This document shows, one piece after another, positions 6,352-8,198 of a stretch of 8,198 nucleotides of DNA. The position numbers were made by a program, and so were the translations under genes. Position 1 is the first letter of the stretch. Every line of letters begins with the position of its first letter. The notes under the pieces are model-generated. The model made no database searches and was not told the DNA's origin. It saw nothing but the letters and a program-made list of their open reading frames with translations. This DNA comes from Actinomycetes bacterium (lineage in GTDB: Bacteria; Actinomycetota; Actinomycetes; Propionibacteriales; Propionibacteriaceae), in NCBI GenBank assembly GCA_023437345.1, contig JAEZGC010000077.1, positions 1 to 8,198 on the forward strand. Direction: 5' to 3'.

Positions 6352-7500
6352 CTACCCCACGCTGACCTGGACGGGGCCCGACTCCGCCACCGGCGCCTCG
6401 GCGGCCAGCCGGTTGGCCTCGGCGATCAGGGTCTGCACGATCTCGGCCTCGGGAACCGTCTTGATCACCTCGCCCCTGACGAAGATCTGGCCCTTGCCGT
6501 TGCCGGACGCGACGCCGAGGTCGGCCTCCCTGGCCTCGCCGGGGCCGTTCACGACGCAGCCCATGACTGCCACCCGCAACGGCACCTCCATGCCCTCCAG
6601 CCCGGCCGTGACCTCCTCGGCGAGCTTGTACACGTCCACCTGGGCACGGCCGCACGAGGGGCAGGACACGATCTCGAGGTGGCGCGGCCGCAGGTTCAGC
6701 GACTCGAGGATCTTGATCCCGACCTTCACCTCCTCGGCCGGTGGCGCGGACAGCGACACCCTGATGGTGTCGCCGATCCCCTTCGCCAGCAGCGCGCCGA
6801 AGGCGACCGAGCTCTTGATGGTGCCCTGGAAGGCTGGTCCCGCCTCGGTGACGCCCAGGTGGAGCGGGTACTCGCAGGCCTGCGACAGCATCTCGTAGGC
6901 CCGCACCATGACAACGGGGTCGTGGTGCTTGACCGAGATCTTGAAGTCGCGGAAGTCGTGCTCCTCGAACAGGCTCGCCTCCCACAGCGCCGACTCCACG
7001 AGGGCTTCGGCGGTCGGTGCGCCGTACTTGGCCAGCAGCCGCTTGTCGAGGGAACCCGCGTTCACCCCGATCCGGATCGAGACACCGGCGTCGCTGGCGG
7101 CCCGCGCGATCTCCTTCACCTGGTCGTCGAAGGCTCGAATGTTGCCCGGGTTCACCCGGACAGCGGCGCAACCGGCGTCGATCGCGGCATAGACGTACTT
7201 CGGCTGGAAGTGGATGTCGGCGATCACCGGGATCTGCGACTTCTTGGCGATGATGTGCAGGACGTCGGCGTCATCCTGGCTGGGCACCGCAACGCGGACT
7301 ATGTCGCAACCGGTGGCGGTGAGTTCGGCTATCTGCTGCAGGGTGCCGTTGATGTCTGTCGTCTTGGTGGTGGTCATCGACTGCACCGAGATCGGCGCAC
7401 CGCCTCCGACGAGCACCTTGCCGACCCGGATCTGGCGGGTCGGCCGGCGGGGCGCCAGGACGGGCGGCGGGACGGCGGGCATCCCGAGGTTGATGGCCAT
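6352..7500 (-). CDS. ispG: 4-hydroxy-3-methylbut-2-en-1-yl diphosphate synthase (IspG/GcpE)
   Basis: IspG is the cytosolic [4Fe-4S] enzyme that reductively converts MEcPP to HMBPP in the MEP pathway of isoprenoid synthesis. The 382-residue product is of normal bacterial length. A TIM-barrel domain covers about 20-270, with SVQSMTTTKTTD (38-49), IPVIADIHFQPKY (90-102) and RVNPGNI (115-121). The C-terminal cluster domain has Cys280 and Cys283 (SCPSCGRAQ) and Cys315 in GCVVNGPGEA, with Glu322. These are the three cluster ligands and the acidic residue expected for activity. I chose the ATG at 7500 because MAINLGMPAVPPP is the usual actinobacterial N-terminus and GAGGAG lies 3 nt upstream. An in-frame ATG at 7554 would add 18 unconserved residues. 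The gene lies between an M50 protease and a GNAT gene. The last 15 residues form a low-complexity tail. Confidence 0.97.
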   Translation of the reverse strand: MAINLGMPAVPPPVLAPRRPTRQIRVGKVLVGGGAPISVQSMTTTKTTDINGTLQQIAELTATGCDIVRVAVPSQDDADVLHIIAKKSQIPVIADIHFQPKYVYAAIDAGCAAVRVNPGNIRAFDDQVKEIARAASDAGVSIRIGVNAGSLDKRLLAKYGAPTAEALVESALWEASLFEEHDFRDFKISVKHHDPVVMVRAYEMLSQACEYPLHLGVTEAGPAFQGTIKSSVAFGALLAKGIGDTIRVSLSAPPAEEVKVGIKILESLNLRPRHLEIVSCPSCGRAQVDVYKLAEEVTAGLEGMEVPLRVAVMGCVVNGPGEAREADLGVASGNGKGQIFVRGEVIKTVPEAEIVQTLIAEANRLAAEAPVAESGPVQVSVG

Positions 7501-7503
7501 GTA

Positions 7504-7509
7504 CTCCTC
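7504..7509 (-). promoter_or_regulatory. Ribosome binding site deciding the ispG start
   Basis: GAGGAG on the minus strand, 3 nt before ATG 7500 (5 nt if the pairing core is GAGG). It supports the 7500 start over the longer frame from 7554, which would place this site inside coding sequence. Confidence 0.6.
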
Positions 7510-7569
7510 AATCGTCAAGCGGTAGCAGTCGCCCGGGGGTAGCCGTGGGCGCAACCTGATCCGCTCGAC

Positions 7570-7575
7570 AGCCTA
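7570..7575 (-). promoter_or_regulatory. Possible -10 element in the M50-ispG gap
   Basis: TAGGCT on the minus strand, the same hexamer as the candidate before proS, lies in the 101-bp gap between the M50 protease and ispG. It would give a leader of roughly 60 nt. No -35 box is seen at normal spacing (a TGACAG further upstream is 23 nt away). Six-base matches of this kind arise easily by chance. Confidence 0.2.
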
Positions 7576-7601
7576 CCCACCCCGGCCAGCCCTGCGCGCT
7601 G

Positions 7602-8198
7602 TCAGAACAGCTGCAGCGGGCTGATGATGTCGGCGAGGATCAGTACGACGCCACTGAGCAGCAGCAGCGCCGCCACCCCGTAGGCGATAGGCAGCAGCCG
7701 TGCGGTGTCGAACGGGCCCGGGTCGGGCCGCCGCAGCAGCCGGGCACCGCGACGGCGCAGCCATTCCCACACCGCCCCAAGCATGTGCCCGCCGTCCAGC
7801 GGCGGTAGTGGGACGAGGTTGAACACTGCAAGGAACAGGTTGATCGAGGCCAGCAGCGACGCGAAGGTGACAGCCTTGGTCTGCCAGGGCAACCCCTCCT
7901 GGGCGATCACCTGTCCGGCCACCTGGCTCGCGCCGAGGATGCTGATCGGCCCGTAGACGTCGCGCGGCCGCCCGGTGACCATGTCGGCCACCACGTTCCA
8001 CACCTTCACGGGGAACTGCACGAGCGCGACGAGGCTCTGCCCGGTCATGGTCGCCATGTCGGAGAGCACCTCGAGCGGGCCTCCGGTGGTGAGCACCTGT
8101 TCGGGCGACACGCCGAGCCAGCCGGCCGGAATCAGCCGGGACGGGTCCCAGTTGTCGCGCACCCCGCTGATCATGGTGTGCACCACCGGCAGGTCGAC
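7602..8198 (-). CDS. rip1: M50-family site-2 protease (RseP/Rip1-like), C-terminal part
   Basis: A membrane-embedded zinc metalloprotease that carries out regulated intramembrane proteolysis. Mycobacterial Rip1 cleaves anti-sigma factors, and E. coli RseP cleaves RseA. The frame is open to the right edge, so the N-terminus, with the HExxH zinc site and most of the PDZ domain, lies outside, and 198 residues are visible. The first 30 look like the end of the PDZ region (PAGWLGVSPE). Next comes a long segment with FPVKVWNVVADM and GPISILGASQVAG. A membrane helix then carries NLVPLPPLDGGHMLG (visible residues 127-141). This is the conserved NxxPxxxLDGGH motif, whose Asp (135) is the third zinc ligand. 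A last membrane helix (about 171-191) ends the protein. The gene order with ispG and GNAT matches M. tuberculosis rip1-gcpE-Rv2867c, where dxr precedes rip1. The internal GTG at 8186 is not the true start. Confidence 0.95.
   Translation of the reverse strand, partial: VDLPVVHTMISGVRDNWDPSRLIPAGWLGVSPEQVLTTGGPLEVLSDMATMTGQSLVALVQFPVKVWNVVADMVTGRPRDVYGPISILGASQVAGQVIAQEGLPWQTKAVTFASLLASINLFLAVFNLVPLPPLDGGHMLGAVWEWLRRRGARLLRRPDPGPFDTARLLPIAYGVAALLLLSGVVLILADIISPLQLF

Noticed and set aside
6350..7171. In-frame upstream extension of the GNAT gene across ispG (550 codons in total)
   Set aside because: The added part is an Arg/Gly-rich out-of-frame reading of ispG. The conserved GNAT N-terminus starts at the ATG at 6349, right after the ispG stop.
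7501..7554. Longer ispG start at 7554
   Set aside because: The 18 extra residues do not resemble IspG, and they would place the ribosome binding site at 7504-7509 inside the gene.
7567..7603. Inverted repeat GACAGC / GCTGTC spanning the M50 stop, a possible terminator
   Set aside because: Only 6 bp pair around a 25-nt interior with little further complementarity, and there is no U-run. This is too weak to call.
8187..8198. GTG at 8186 as the start of the M50 protease gene
   Set aside because: The frame stays open to the window edge, and the catalytic N-terminal half must lie outside. The ORF is cut by the window, not short.

Overview
The window is a high-GC chromosomal segment of an actinobacterium. 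All nine genes have actinobacterial features: a short NusA that ends after KH2, an IspG of actinobacterial type, a two-domain GNAT next to ispG, and a Rip1-like M50 protease upstream of it. The order M50 protease, ispG, GNAT is the one known from Mycobacterium tuberculosis (rip1, gcpE, Rv2867c). A family such as Propionibacteriaceae is possible but cannot be shown from this sequence. Seven genes lie on the minus strand and two on the plus strand. No rRNA, tRNA, CRISPR array, insertion sequence or phage gene is visible, and the largest gap between genes is about 100 bp.

Right part (5519-8198, minus strand). The C-terminal part of a site-2 protease runs in from the right edge. A 101-bp gap leads to ispG (MEP isoprenoid pathway), then an N-acetyltransferase whose ATG lies 2 bp after the ispG stop. 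This gene converges with a plus-strand YbaK-type aminoacyl-tRNA deacylase (4935-5423). The 95 bp between their stops holds two terminator-like hairpins.

Middle part (1546-4934). The deacylase gene diverges from proS, a bacterial-type prolyl-tRNA synthetase with its own editing insertion, across about 70 bp. The pair therefore joins cis and trans proofreading of tRNA(Pro). A long-stem hairpin starts at the proS stop. Then come rimP (30S maturation) and nusA (transcription elongation and termination), which overlap by one base.

Left part (1-1545). In most actinobacteria nusA is followed by ylxR and infB. Here it is followed after 14 bp by a YczE-like membrane protein, which converges 3 bp from the end of a partial MFS transporter gene. 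This break in a normally conserved order is the most unusual feature of the window. Otherwise the content is housekeeping, and I see no convincing new defence, mobile or biosynthetic system. The least understood protein is the ispG-linked acetyltransferase.
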